A stretch of DNA of 64,000 bases from Micromonospora sp. H61 (GTDB lineage Bacteria > Actinomycetota > Actinomycetes > Mycobacteriales > Micromonosporaceae), in the NCBI RefSeq assembly GCF_018070325.1, contig NZ_JAGPXY010000025.1, positions 1-64,000 of the forward strand. The letters run 5' to 3'. Each line of letters begins with the position of its first letter. Position 1 is the stretch's first letter. The notes under the pieces are model-generated. The model ran no database searches and was not told the origin of the DNA. It was given only the letters and a program-made list of their open reading frames with translations. Shown here piece after piece: positions 26,799 through 41,330 of the stretch. The translations under genes and the position numbers were made by a program.

Positions 26799-29700
26799 TT
26801 GGCAGCTTCCCGCCCTGCGAAGACCAGTCGTACGTCGAGCGCATTCGCTCCCCGCCGAGTTTCATTCGGCAGGATCACCGAACACCTCGAGGTCCCCAAC
26901 CTCCTTGCCATTCAGAACGAGTCCTTCGACTGGCTCGTCGGCAACGAGGCTTGGCAGGGCCGGTCGGCGGACGACCCGCACGCACGATCGGGTCTCGCGG
27001 AGATCCTTGAAGAGATCAGTCCCATTGAGGACTTCTCCGGCACCATGTCGCTCTCCTTCTCAGCGCCGCGCTTCGACGAGGTCAAGGCCTCGATCGAGGA
27101 GTGCAAGGAGAAGGACCTGACCTACTGCGCTCCGCTCTTCGTGACCGCGGAGTTCACCAACAACACCACTGGCGAGATCAAGAGCCAGACGGTGTTCATG
27201 GGTGACTTCCCGATGATGACGCCCAAGGGCACCTTCGTCATCAACGGCACCGAGCGCGTCGTGGTCAGCCAGCTCGTCCGGTCTCCGGGCGTGTACTTCG
27301 ACAAGCAGCCGGACAAGACCTCCGACCGCGACCTCTCCAGCGTCAAGGTCATCCCGAGTCGGGGTGCCTGGCTGGAGTTCGACATCGATAAGCGCGACAC
27401 GGTCGGCGTACGCATCGACCGCAAGCGTCGGCAGGCCGTCACCGTCCTGCTCAAGGCCATCGGATGGTCGGCCGAGCGGATCCGTGAGAAGTTCGGCTGG
27501 TCCGAGCTGATGATGACCACGCTCGAGAAGGACCACATCGCCGGCGCCGACGAGGCTCTGCTCGACATCTACCGCAAGCTGCGCCCTGGCGAGCCGCCGA
27601 CGCGCGAGAACGCCCAGACCCTGCTCGACAACCTCTTCTTCAACCCGAAGAGGTACGACGTCGCCAAGGTCGGGCGCTACAAGTTCAACAAGAAGCTGGA
27701 AGTTGGCGTGCCGATCACCACCGGCACGCTGACCGAGGACGACATCGTCGCCACCGTGGAGTACCTGTGCCGGCTGCACGCCGGTGAGGACGGCTACGAG
27801 GCCGACGACATCGACCACTTCGGCAACCGGCGCCTCCGTACCGTGGGCGAGCTGATCCAGAACCAGGTTCGGGTCGGCCTGTCCCGGATGGAGCGGGTCG
27901 TCCGCGAGCGGATGACCACGCAGGACGTCGAGGCGATCACCCCGCAGACCCTGATCAACATCCGCCCGGTGGTGGCGGCGATCAAGGAGTTCTTCGGGAC
28001 GTCCCAGCTGTCCCAGTTCATGGACCAGACCAACCCGCTGGCGGGCCTGACCCACCGGCGTCGGCTGAGCGCGCTCGGCCCGGGTGGTCTGTCCCGGGAG
28101 CGGGCCGGCTTCGAGGTCCGCGACGTGCACCCGTCCCACTACGGCCGGATGTGCCCGATCGAGACGCCGGAAGGCCCGAACATCGGCCTGATCGGCGCGC
28201 TGTCCACCTTCGCCCGGGTCAACCCGTTCGGCTTCATCGAGACGCCGTACCGGAAGGTCGTCGAGGGTCGGGTCACCGACCAGATCGACTACCTGACCGC
28301 GGACGAGGAGGACCGGTTCGTCAAGGCCCAGGCCAACGCGCGCCTGAAGGCTGACGGCACGTTCGCCGAGGACCGGGTGCTCTGCCGTCGTAAGGGCGGC
28401 GAGACCGAGGACGTCGTCCCCGGTGCCGTCGACTACATGGACGTCTCGCCCCGGCAGATGACCTCGGTCGCGACCGCCATGATCCCGTTCCTCGAGCACG
28501 ACGACGCCAACCGGGCACTGATGGGCGCGAACATGCAGCGCCAGGCGGTGCCGCTGGTCAAGGCCGAGGCGCCGCTCGTGGGTACGGGCATGGAGTACCG
28601 GGCCGCTGTCGACGCTGGCGACGTGGTGGTCGCCGAGGTCGGCGGTGTGATCGAGGATCTCTGCGCCGACTACGTCACCATCCACCAGGATGACGGCCAC
28701 CGCCGGACGTACCTGCTGCACAAGTTCCGCCGCTCCAACGCCGGCTCTTGTGTCAACCAGAAGCCGGTCGTCTTCGAGGGCGACCGCGTCGAGGCCGGTC
28801 AGGTCATCGCCGACGGTCCGTGCACCGACGAGGGCGAGATGGCACTCGGACGCAACCTGCTGGTGGCGTTCATGTGCTGGGAGGGCCACAACTACGAGGA
28901 CGCGATCATCCTGTCGCAGCGCCTCGTGCAGCAGGACGTGCTCACCTCGATCCACATCGAGGAGCACGAGGTCGACGCCCGGGACACCAAGCTCGGTCCG
29001 GAGGAGATCACCCGCGACATCCCGAACGTCAGCGAGGAAATGCTCGCTGACCTCGACGAGCGCGGCATCATCCGGATCGGCGCCGAGGTCGTCCCCGGTG
29101 ACATCCTGGTCGGCAAGGTCACGCCCAAGGGTGAGACCGAGCTGACCCCGGAGGAGCGGCTGCTCCGCGCGATCTTCGGTGAGAAGGCGCGTGAGGTTCG
29201 GGACACCTCGCTGAAGGTGCCGCACGGCGAGACCGGCACGGTCATCGGTGTGCGCACGTTCTCCCGCGAGGACGGCGACGAGTTGCCGCCGGGTGTCAAC
29301 GAGCTGGTCCGGGTCTACGTCGCCCAGAAGCGCAAGATCCAGGACGGCGACAAGCTCGCCGGCCGGCACGGCAACAAGGGTGTCATCTCGAAGATCCTGC
29401 CGATCGAGGACATGCCGTTCCTTGAGGACGGCACCCCGGTCGACATCGTGCTCAACCCGCTCGGTGTGCCGAGCCGGATGAACATCGGCCAGGTGCTGGA
29501 GACCCACCTCGGTTGGGTCGCCAAGACCGGTTGGAAGGTCGAGGGTGACGACGCCGACTGGAAGCGTCAGCTGCGCTCGATCGACGCGCACGAGTCCGAG
29601 GGCGACACCAACGTGGCCACCCCGGTCTTCGATGGTGCTCGCGAGGAGGAGATCTCCGGTCTGCTCGAGTCGACCCTGCCCAACCGGGACGGCAAGCAGC

Positions 29701-30230
29701 TGATCGGTCGTACCGGCAAGGCGCAGCTGTTCGACGGTCGTTCCGGTGAGCCGCTGCCGGACCCGATCGCGGTCGGCTACGTCTACATCCTGAAGCTCAA
29801 CCACCTGGTCGACGACAAGATCCACGCTCGTTCGACCGGCCCGTACTCGATGATCACGCAGCAGCCGCTGGGTGGTAAGGCGCAGTTCGGTGGTCAGCGT
29901 TTCGGTGAGATGGAGTGCTGGGCGATGCAGGCGTACGGCGCTGCCTACGCCCTGCAGGAGCTGCTCACGATCAAGTCCGACGACGTGCTCGGCCGAGTGA
30001 AGGTCTACGAGGCCATCGTCAAGGGCGAGAACATCCCGGAGCCGGGCATCCCGGAGTCGTTCAAGGTGCTGCTCAAGGAGCTGCAGTCGCTGTGCCTCAA
30101 CGTCGAGGTGCTCTCCAGCGACGGTGTGGCCCTGGAAATGCGCGAGACCGACGACGAGGTGTTCCGGGCCGCTGAGGAGCTGGGCATCGACCTGTCCCGG
30201 CGCGAGCCGAGCTCGGTCGAAGAGGTCTGA
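26799..30230 (+). CDS. rpoB: DNA-directed RNA polymerase subunit beta
   Basis: A 1143-residue beta subunit. The rifampicin region reads SQLSQFMDQTNPLAGLTHRRRLSALGPGG near residues 401-430, with the usual Asp, His and Ser positions of sensitive enzymes. The C-terminus has AQFGGQRFGEMECWA. TTG at 26799 is chosen because GGAAGGA lies six bases upstream and the protein then begins LAASRPAKTSRT, like other actinobacterial RpoB; the frame extends upstream through non-homologous sequence. Operon with rpoC. Confidence 0.96.
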   Translation: MAASRPAKTSRTSSAFAPRRVSFGRITEHLEVPNLLAIQNESFDWLVGNEAWQGRSADDPHARSGLAEILEEISPIEDFSGTMSLSFSAPRFDEVKASIEECKEKDLTYCAPLFVTAEFTNNTTGEIKSQTVFMGDFPMMTPKGTFVINGTERVVVSQLVRSPGVYFDKQPDKTSDRDLSSVKVIPSRGAWLEFDIDKRDTVGVRIDRKRRQAVTVLLKAIGWSAERIREKFGWSELMMTTLEKDHIAGADEALLDIYRKLRPGEPPTRENAQTLLDNLFFNPKRYDVAKVGRYKFNKKLEVGVPITTGTLTEDDIVATVEYLCRLHAGEDGYEADDIDHFGNRRLRTVGELIQNQVRVGLSRMERVVRERMTTQDVEAITPQTLINIRPVVAAIKEFFGTSQLSQFMDQTNPLAGLTHRRRLSALGPGGLSRERAGFEVRDVHPSHYGRMCPIETPEGPNIGLIGALSTFARVNPFGFIETPYRKVVEGRVTDQIDYLTADEEDRFVKAQANARLKADGTFAEDRVLCRRKGGETEDVVPGAVDYMDVSPRQMTSVATAMIPFLEHDDANRALMGANMQRQAVPLVKAEAPLVGTGMEYRAAVDAGDVVVAEVGGVIEDLCADYVTIHQDDGHRRTYLLHKFRRSNAGSCVNQKPVVFEGDRVEAGQVIADGPCTDEGEMALGRNLLVAFMCWEGHNYEDAIILSQRLVQQDVLTSIHIEEHEVDARDTKLGPEEITRDIPNVSEEMLADLDERGIIRIGAEVVPGDILVGKVTPKGETELTPEERLLRAIFGEKAREVRDTSLKVPHGETGTVIGVRTFSREDGDELPPGVNELVRVYVAQKRKIQDGDKLAGRHGNKGVISKILPIEDMPFLEDGTPVDIVLNPLGVPSRMNIGQVLETHLGWVAKTGWKVEGDDADWKRQLRSIDAHESEGDTNVATPVFDGAREEEISGLLESTLPNRDGKQLIGRTGKAQLFDGRSGEPLPDPIAVGYVYILKLNHLVDDKIHARSTGPYSMITQQPLGGKAQFGGQRFGEMECWAMQAYGAAYALQELLTIKSDDVLGRVKVYEAIVKGENIPEPGIPESFKVLLKELQSLCLNVEVLSSDGVALEMRETDDEVFRAAEELGIDLSRREPSSVEEV

Positions 30231-30240
30231 GGTGAGCGGT

Positions 30241-30264
30241 CGGGGGCCGGCTCGCCGGCCCCCG
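30241..30264 (+). terminator. Hairpin between rpoB and rpoC
   Basis: CGGGGGCCGGC and its complement form an 11-bp stem with a two-base centre, 11 bases past the rpoB stop. It probably stabilises or tunes the rpoBC message rather than ending it. Confidence 0.5.
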
Positions 30265-30310
30265 ACCCCACCCGAGAATTAGCAGTACAGACGACGACAT
30301 AGGGGACATA

Positions 30311-34198
<3,888 letters not shown>

Positions 34199-34208
34199 GC
34201 ACCAGTAA

Positions 34209-34248
34209 CACGACGAGGCCCCCGGTGAAAGCCGGGGGCCTCGTCGTG
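34209..34248 (+). terminator. Terminator after rpoC
   Basis: A perfect 17-bp stem (34209-34225 with 34232-34248) with loop TGAAAG, 11 bases past the stop. Confidence 0.9.
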
Positions 34249-34292
34249 TGCGTGCCGACCCACCCCTGGGCCGGGTTCGGCATGATGGGGGG

Positions 34293-34661
34293 ATGACGAC
34301 CGCACCCGGGCAGGTGTCCGTCGCCCAGCAGGGCGTGCGCCACCCGCTGGACCCGGACCCGGCCCGCGCCACGAAGGCACGGGCGGTCTTCGCGCTGGGC
34401 CTGCTCGGCATGTTGACCGGGCTGTTCATCGGTGGCGTGGTGCCGGCCACGGTGGCCCTGCAACTGGCACGGCAGGCGCGCCGGGAGGCGTACGCCTCGG
34501 GGGGGTTCCTGACCGGCGGCGTCTGGCTGCGACGGGGGGAGTGGATGGCCTGGACCGGCCTGGTGCTGGTCGCGGTCAGTGTGGTGGCCGCGGTGGTCAT
34601 CGGGGTGGTCCGGTTGGCCGGCGCCCCGTTCGGCCACGACTACCCGGCGAACATGGACTGA
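34293..34661 (+). CDS. Small membrane protein of unknown function
   Basis: A 122-residue protein with two hydrophobic helices (about 33-56 and 88-110) separated by a basic loop (RQARREAYASGG). The N-terminus is polar. ATG at 34293 is preceded by a G-rich GGGGGG. It resembles the DUF4190-type membrane proteins in the neighbouring gene only in topology. No function can be assigned. It stands just after the rpoC terminator. Confidence 0.65.
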   Translation: MTTAPGQVSVAQQGVRHPLDPDPARATKARAVFALGLLGMLTGLFIGGVVPATVALQLARQARREAYASGGFLTGGVWLRRGEWMAWTGLVLVAVSVVAAVVIGVVRLAGAPFGHDYPANMD

Positions 34662-34761
34662 GCCACCGGTGGCCGCGCCCGGCGCGGGCGGCGGTGCTCG
34701 CGGCGGTAGCCTGGCCGGTGTCCGCCGTGTGTCGGTGGCGGCCTTTCGACAGGAGGACCTC

Positions 34762-35727
34762 GTGACGGAACCGGCGCGGCCCCCTGCGGACGAACCGGCC
34801 GGCCCGCCGGACCCTCCGGCTCCGCCATCCGAGCCGAGCGACTGGGCGCGACCCGGCCCGAGCGGCGAGCCGCACCCACCGGCGTCCATCCCGGGCCCGC
34901 CACCCCCTGCGGCACCACCCCCCGGTTGGGGTCCGAACGGCTGGGGCGCGACCCCGACGCCCGGCTCCGACCAGCCTTACCCGGTCTCCAGCGCCCCGAC
35001 CTCGACGCCGCAGGACTGGGGCCCGCCCACCTCCGGGCCGGGTGTGCCGCCCGGCTGGGGCCCGCCGGCGGCCGGTTCGGGAGTGCCCTACGGCTGGGGT
35101 CCGTCCTCGTCTGCGCCGAGCGTGCCGGCCGGGTGGGGTCCGTCGTCCGCTGCGCCGTCTGCGCCGCCTGGGTGGGGCCCGTCCCCGTCTGGGCCGGCTG
35201 CGCCGTACGGCTGGGGCCCGCCGTCGTCCGGGCACGGGGCGCCGCCCGGCTGGGGCCCGCCGCCGGGGCACGGCCCGGGGTGGGGTGGCCCTCCGGGGCG
35301 TTCGGTGCCGCCGCCCACCGACGACCAACGCCGGCCGCCGAAGCGGGTGGAGGGGGTTTCGGGTACGCCGTTCGGCGTCGTGCACCTGGACGTGGCACCG
35401 GTCACCTCTGGGCTGGCCATCGGGGCGCTGGCGGCGGGGATCGCCTCACTTCTGGTCTCACTTCTGGTGATCTGCTTCGGAGTGGCCTTCAAGAACGACG
35501 GCGGGGCCTGGGCCTCCGGGGCGTTCGCCGCGCTGGGTGTGCTGGCCGGCGGGGCGGCCGTCGTCGTCGGGCTGCTCGGCCGGCGGCAGATCCGGCGGCC
35601 GACCGCGCCCTCCGCGGTCCAGTTCACCGGCCGCGGGCTGGCGATGGCCGGGATCAGCTGCGGCGCGGCGGGAGCACTGCTCAGCCTGCTGGGCCTGGGT
35701 CTTGCCCTGCTTCTGACCCTGACGTGA
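34762..35727 (+). CDS. Proline/glycine-rich membrane protein with W-G-P repeats (DUF4190-like C-terminus)
   Basis: A 321-residue protein. Residues 1-205 are low complexity, dominated by Pro, Gly and Ser, with nine or ten repeats of P-P-G-W-G-P, P-Y-G-W-G-P or P-A-G-W-G-P. The C-terminal 110 residues hold three hydrophobic helices (PVTSGLAIGALAAG, WASGAFAALGVLAG, GLAMAGISCG) as in DUF4190 proteins. GTG at 34762 follows AGGAGG with a five-base spacer. Probably an envelope protein with a flexible cytoplasmic or external arm; function unknown. Confidence 0.75.
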   Translation: MTEPARPPADEPAGPPDPPAPPSEPSDWARPGPSGEPHPPASIPGPPPPAAPPPGWGPNGWGATPTPGSDQPYPVSSAPTSTPQDWGPPTSGPGVPPGWGPPAAGSGVPYGWGPSSSAPSVPAGWGPSSAAPSAPPGWGPSPSGPAAPYGWGPPSSGHGAPPGWGPPPGHGPGWGGPPGRSVPPPTDDQRRPPKRVEGVSGTPFGVVHLDVAPVTSGLAIGALAAGIASLLVSLLVICFGVAFKNDGGAWASGAFAALGVLAGGAAVVVGLLGRRQIRRPTAPSAVQFTGRGLAMAGISCGAAGALLSLLGLGLALLLTLT

Positions 35728-35912
35728 GAGTCATCACCGAGAGATCCGGCACCTGACGGGGGTTTTCCGCGGAAGGCTTGCGGTCACCCCGGGGGCGATG
35801 GGTGCTTCTGCGGGGAAGCCGTTACACTTGTGTTCGTAGGTGCCCATCGCGGGCGACGAGGCAGGACGAGATCCGGCCGGCGGGTGTGAGACGGTCGCCG
35901 GGCCATTCCGTT

Positions 35913-35941
35913 TTGACCTGGGCGGTTGTGGTAGGTACTCT
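35913..35941 (+). promoter_or_regulatory. Promoter of rpsL-rpsG-fusA-tuf
   Basis: TTGACC (35913-35918), 17-base spacer, TACTCT (35936-35941). Confidence 0.75.
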
Positions 35942-35950
35942 TTCCCCTTG

Positions 35951-35970
35951 TGCCCGGGCATGCCCGGGCA
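35951..35970. repeat. 20-bp perfect palindrome at the predicted str transcription start
   Basis: Two tandem copies of TGCCCGGGCA, itself palindromic, make a 20-base perfect palindrome about 10 bases after the -10 box. It may be an operator or a 5'-end RNA hairpin. Confidence 0.7.
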
Positions 35971-36102
35971 ACTCGTGCGTGCGCTGTTTCCGGCTTACGG
36001 ACGGCGGCACGACAAGCCAAAGATCCGGGGCGGGGCGACCCGCGCGCCGGTGACAAAACCCGGTACGAACGCGAGAGCGTCCGCAACGGGGCCGTGACGA
36101 GG

Positions 36103-36122
36103 GCGACACGCCCGACCGCGGG
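36103..36122 (+). promoter_or_regulatory. Shared leader hairpin motif, str copy
   Basis: A 20-base motif beginning GCGACACGCCC is identical to 40913-40932 in the S10 leader. It includes a GGGCG-ACA-CGCCC stem-loop here. Both copies lie in leaders of ribosomal protein operons, 115 and 79 bases before the first gene. Confidence 0.65.
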
Positions 36123-36236
36123 TGCCGGGGTCTCCGCAAGGCGGCCCTGGTCGGAATGTAGGAGAGCCGGTCATCAGGCCGGCTAACGAGCAGACGGCGC
36201 GGCCGCGGATGCGGCCGAAGGGAGCGGAGAAACCCG

Positions 36237-36611
36237 GTGCCCACGATCCAGCAGCTGGTCCGAAAGGGCCGCCAGGCGAAGACGACCAAGACCAAGACCC
36301 CGGCGCTGAAGGGTTCCCCTCAGCGGCGCGGCGTGTGCACTCGCGTGTACACCACCACCCCGAAGAAGCCGAACTCGGCGCTGCGCAAGGTCGCTCGCGT
36401 GAAGCTCAGCAGCCAGATCGAGGTGACCGCCTACATCCCCGGCGTCGGTCACAACCTGCAGGAGCACTCGATCGTGCTCGTCCGCGGTGGCCGGGTGAAG
36501 GACCTCCCCGGCGTGCGTTACAAGATCGTTCGCGGCTCGCTGGACACCCAGGGTGTCCGCAACCGCAAGCAGGCGCGCAGCCGTTACGGCGCGAAGAAGG
36601 AGAAGAGCTGA
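36237..36611 (+). CDS. rpsL: 30S ribosomal protein S12
   Basis: A 124-residue S12. The streptomycin-related lysines are wild type: TPKKPNSALRK (Lys43, Lys44) and GGRVKDLPG (Lys88). The GTG start at 36237 has GGAGCGGAG upstream. First gene of the str operon, one base before rpsG. Confidence 0.97.
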   Translation: MPTIQQLVRKGRQAKTTKTKTPALKGSPQRRGVCTRVYTTTPKKPNSALRKVARVKLSSQIEVTAYIPGVGHNLQEHSIVLVRGGRVKDLPGVRYKIVRGSLDTQGVRNRKQARSRYGAKKEKS

Positions 36612-36612
36612 C

Positions 36613-37083
36613 ATGCCGCGTAAGGGACCCGCTCCGCGGCGGCCACTGGTCGCTGACCCGGTGTACAACTCGCCGCTGGTCACCCAGCTGGTGAACAAGA
36701 TCCTGCTCCGCGGCAAGCGTCAGCTCGCCGAGTCCATCGTGTACGCGGCCCTCGAGGGCTGCCGCGAGAAGTCCGGCACCGACCCGGTCGTCACCCTCAA
36801 GCGGGCGATGGACAACGTCAAGCCGACCCTCGAGGTGCGCAGCCGTCGTGTCGGTGGCGCCACCTACCAGGTTCCGGTCGAGGTCCGCCCGACCCGGGCG
36901 ACCACCCTGGGCCTGCGCTGGCTGGTCACGTACTCCCGCGCCCGCCGCGAGAAGACCATGGTCGAGCGGCTGATGAACGAGCTGCTGGACGCGAGCAACG
37001 GCCTCGGTGCCGCCGTCAAGCGGCGCGAGGACACGCACAAGATGGCCGAGTCGAACAAGGCCTTCGCGCACTACCGCTGGTAA
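36613..37083 (+). CDS. rpsG: 30S ribosomal protein S7
   Basis: A 156-residue S7, full length, beginning MPRKGPAPRR and ending FAHYRW. Contains GGATYQVPVEVRP and ALRWLV-type rRNA contact motifs. ATG follows the rpsL stop by one base. S7 is the str operon autoregulator in other bacteria; whether it regulates here is unknown. Confidence 0.97.
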   Translation: MPRKGPAPRRPLVADPVYNSPLVTQLVNKILLRGKRQLAESIVYAALEGCREKSGTDPVVTLKRAMDNVKPTLEVRSRRVGGATYQVPVEVRPTRATTLGLRWLVTYSRARREKTMVERLMNELLDASNGLGAAVKRREDTHKMAESNKAFAHYRW

Positions 37084-37089
37084 CACCCT

Positions 37090-37117
37090 GGTTCCGGCGC
37101 CTCCGGGCGCCGGAACC
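37090..37117 (+). terminator. Hairpin between rpsG and fusA
   Basis: GGTTCCGGCGC and its complement form an 11-bp stem with a six-base loop, 6 bases past rpsG. Likely a partial terminator or processing site within the operon. Confidence 0.55.
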
Positions 37118-37157
37118 GCCACCAGTTGAGTCGAGACGACGATAAGTAGGGATTGAA

Positions 37158-39254
<2,097 letters not shown>

Positions 39255-39374
39255 CGCTCTGAGCAGGTGATTCGTGGTTGGTCGCGGGAGGGTTCACCCG
39301 CCCGCGGCCACCACGATCGGATCGCGTGAGACCGGGCCTGTAGGCTTCATCGCCGCAGAACCCACAAAGGCTCT

Positions 39375-39390
39375 CCGGCCGTCAGGCCGG
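39375..39390 (+). terminator. Hairpin in the fusA-tuf spacer
   Basis: CCGGCC, loop GTCA, GGCCGG lies in the 212-base spacer. A TAGGCT -10-like box at 39341 suggests an internal tuf promoter, without a convincing -35. Confidence 0.4.
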
Positions 39391-39466
39391 AAAGGCTGTC
39401 GACAGAGTCCTAAGCGCCGACCGGCGCGCCGGGCGTACGAACCAAGAAGTCCACAGGAGGACACCA

Positions 39467-40660
39467 GTGGCGAAGGCTAAGTTCGAGCGGACTAAGCCGC
39501 ACGTCAACATCGGCACCATTGGTCACATCGACCACGGTAAGACGACGCTGACGGCGGCCATCACCAAGGTCCTGCACGACCAGTACCCGGACCTGAACCC
39601 CTACACGCCGTTCGACGAGATCGACAAGGCGCCGGAGGAGAAGGCCCGCGGCATCACGATCTCGATCGCGCACGTCGAGTACCAGACCGAGTCGCGGCAC
39701 TACGCGCACGTCGACTGCCCTGGGCACGCCGACTACATCAAGAACATGATCACCGGTGCCGCGCAGATGGACGGCGCGATCCTGGTGGTCGCGGCGACCG
39801 ACGGCCCGATGCCGCAGACCCGCGAGCACGTGCTGCTGGCCCGTCAGGTCGGTGTGCCGTACATCGTCGTGGCGCTCAACAAGAGCGACATGGTCGATGA
39901 CGAGGAGCTCCTGGAGCTCGTCGAGCTCGAGGTCCGTGAGCTGCTCTCCTCGCAGGAGTACCCGGGTGACGACCTGCCGGTCGTTCGGGTTTCGGCGCTG
40001 AAGGCCCTCGAGGGTGACCCCGAGTGGACCGGCAAGCTGCTGGACCTGATGACCGCTGTCGACACCTCGATCCCGCAGCCGGAGCGCGAGGTCGACAAGC
40101 CGTTCCTGATGCCGGTTGAGGACGTCTTCACGATCACCGGTCGTGGCACCGTCGTCACCGGTCGCGTGGAGCGCGGCGTTCTCCTGCCGAACGAGGATGT
40201 CGAGCTCGTCGGTATCAAGGAGAAGAGCTTCAAGACCAAGGTCACCGCGATCGAGATGTTCCGGAAGACCCTGGACGACGCCCGCGCAGGCGAGAACGTC
40301 GGCCTGCTGCTGCGTGGTACCAAGCGCGACGAGGTCGAGCGCGGCATGGTCGTCGTGAAGCCGGGCTCGAACACCCCGCACACGGAGTTCGAGGCGACGG
40401 TCTACATCCTCTCCAAGGAGGAGGGTGGCCGTCACACCCCGTTCTTCCAGAACTACCGTCCGCAGTTCTACTTCCGGACCACTGACGTCACCGGTGTCGT
40501 CACCCTCCCCGAGGGCACCGAGATGGTCATGCCGGGTGACAACACGTCCATGTCGGTGAAGCTGATCCAGCCCATCGCCATGGAGGAGAACCTCAAGTTC
40601 GCGATCCGCGAGGGTGGCCGCACCGTCGGCGCCGGGTTCGTCACCAAGATTAACAAGTGA
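39467..40660 (+). CDS. tuf: Elongation factor Tu
   Basis: A 397-residue EF-Tu. GTP-binding motifs are GHIDHGKT (residues 19-26), DCPGHADY, NKSD and SALKALEG. GTG at 39467 follows AGGAGGACACCA. Ends the str operon. Only one tuf copy is seen in the window. The NKSD form in place of NKCD or NKAD is a tolerated variation. Confidence 0.97.
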   Translation: MAKAKFERTKPHVNIGTIGHIDHGKTTLTAAITKVLHDQYPDLNPYTPFDEIDKAPEEKARGITISIAHVEYQTESRHYAHVDCPGHADYIKNMITGAAQMDGAILVVAATDGPMPQTREHVLLARQVGVPYIVVALNKSDMVDDEELLELVELEVRELLSSQEYPGDDLPVVRVSALKALEGDPEWTGKLLDLMTAVDTSIPQPEREVDKPFLMPVEDVFTITGRGTVVTGRVERGVLLPNEDVELVGIKEKSFKTKVTAIEMFRKTLDDARAGENVGLLLRGTKRDEVERGMVVVKPGSNTPHTEFEATVYILSKEEGGRHTPFFQNYRPQFYFRTTDVTGVVTLPEGTEMVMPGDNTSMSVKLIQPIAMEENLKFAIREGGRTVGAGFVTKINK

Positions 40661-40675
40661 ACTAGGTAACCCCGA

Positions 40676-40705
40676 TTAGACCCGCCGCCGGTCGTGCGGC
40701 ATACT
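40676..40705 (+). promoter_or_regulatory. Promoter of the S10 operon
   Basis: TTAGAC (40676-40681), 18-base spacer, CATACT (40700-40705), 306 bases upstream of rpsJ. Confidence 0.55.
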
Positions 40706-40783
40706 AGTCAGGTTGCGTAACGACAGTTCGTCGCCTGTGTTCGGCTTTCGCTGAACCTCCGGGTGGCGAGGCAGTCGAGCGTA

Positions 40784-40816
40784 GGGTGGTTGGCGGCCCA
40801 GTCGCCAACCACCCTC
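40784..40816 (+). promoter_or_regulatory. Strong hairpin in the S10 leader
   Basis: A perfect 13-bp stem (40784-40796 with 40804-40816) with a seven-base loop, about 70 bases after the promoter. There is no T-tract. It could be an attenuator or a protein-binding stem. Confidence 0.6.
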
Positions 40817-40912
40817 GCACGGCGTTCAGGTCGCGGTAATGCGATCGGCGCCTTGACCCCCCGTGCGGTCGGCACCACTCCGGTACCTAGGGGCGGAGCT
40901 CGGCCCGAGGGC

Positions 40913-40932
40913 GCGACACGCCCGACCGCGGG
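40913..40932 (+). promoter_or_regulatory. Shared leader hairpin motif, S10 copy
   Basis: Identical over 20 bases to 36103-36122. Here the stem is GGGCG/CGCCC with a five-base loop because of two extra bases before the motif, so the hairpin is kept while the flank changes. Confidence 0.65.
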
Positions 40933-41010
40933 GGTCGGCGAAGTGGGCCTGTGCCAGCCGGTACAGGCGCCCGCAACACAGCGGCATCGAGAGAAGGAAC
41001 AGAAGCCACC

Positions 41011-41319
41011 ATGGCGGGACAGAAGATCCGCATCCGGCTCAAGGCCTATGACCACGAGGTCGTCGACTCCTCGGCTCGGAAGATCGTCGAGACGGTGACG
41101 CGCACCGGGGCGCAGGTCGCGGGCCCGGTGCCGCTGCCCACGGAGATCAACCGTTTCTGCGTTATCCGCTCGCCGCACAAGTACAAGGACTCGCGCGAGC
41201 ACTTCGAGATGCGCACGCACAAGCGGCTGATCGACATCATCGACCCGACCCCGAAGACGGTCGACTCGCTCATGCGCCTCGACCTGCCGGCTGGCGTCGA
41301 CATCGAGATCAAGCTGTAG
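41011..41319 (+). CDS. rpsJ: 30S ribosomal protein S10
   Basis: A 102-residue S10 of usual length, containing [16 protein letters not shown] and [10 protein letters not shown]10 is also the NusE subunit of antitermination complexes. ATG at 41011, first gene of the S10 operon. Confidence 0.97.
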
Positions 41320-41330
41320 GGACCGGACAA

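Larger units (their letters stand above)
35728..36236 (+). promoter_or_regulatory. str operon upstream region and leader
   Basis: 509 bases with no supported gene. A promoter lies at 35913-35941, a 20-bp palindrome at 35951-35970 at the predicted start, and a 20-bp motif shared with the S10 leader at 36103-36122. Stems such as AGCCGG/GCCGGCT are seen near 36167-36185, followed by GGGAGCGGAG before rpsL. The leader is about 290 bases long. Confidence 0.6.
40661..41010 (+). promoter_or_regulatory. S10 operon upstream region and leader
   Basis: 350 bases without a gene. A promoter is at 40676-40705, a 13-bp hairpin at 40784-40816, the shared 20-bp motif at 40913-40932, and a GCCTGT/ACAGGC stem at 40947-40968 just before the ribosome site GAGAAGGA of rpsJ. 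The layout suggests leader-based control, as by L4 in other bacteria. Confidence 0.6.

Noticed and set aside
27060..29825. A 921-codon open frame antisense to rpoB
   Set aside because: Same reasoning: no domain, no ribosome site, fully inside a highly conserved gene.
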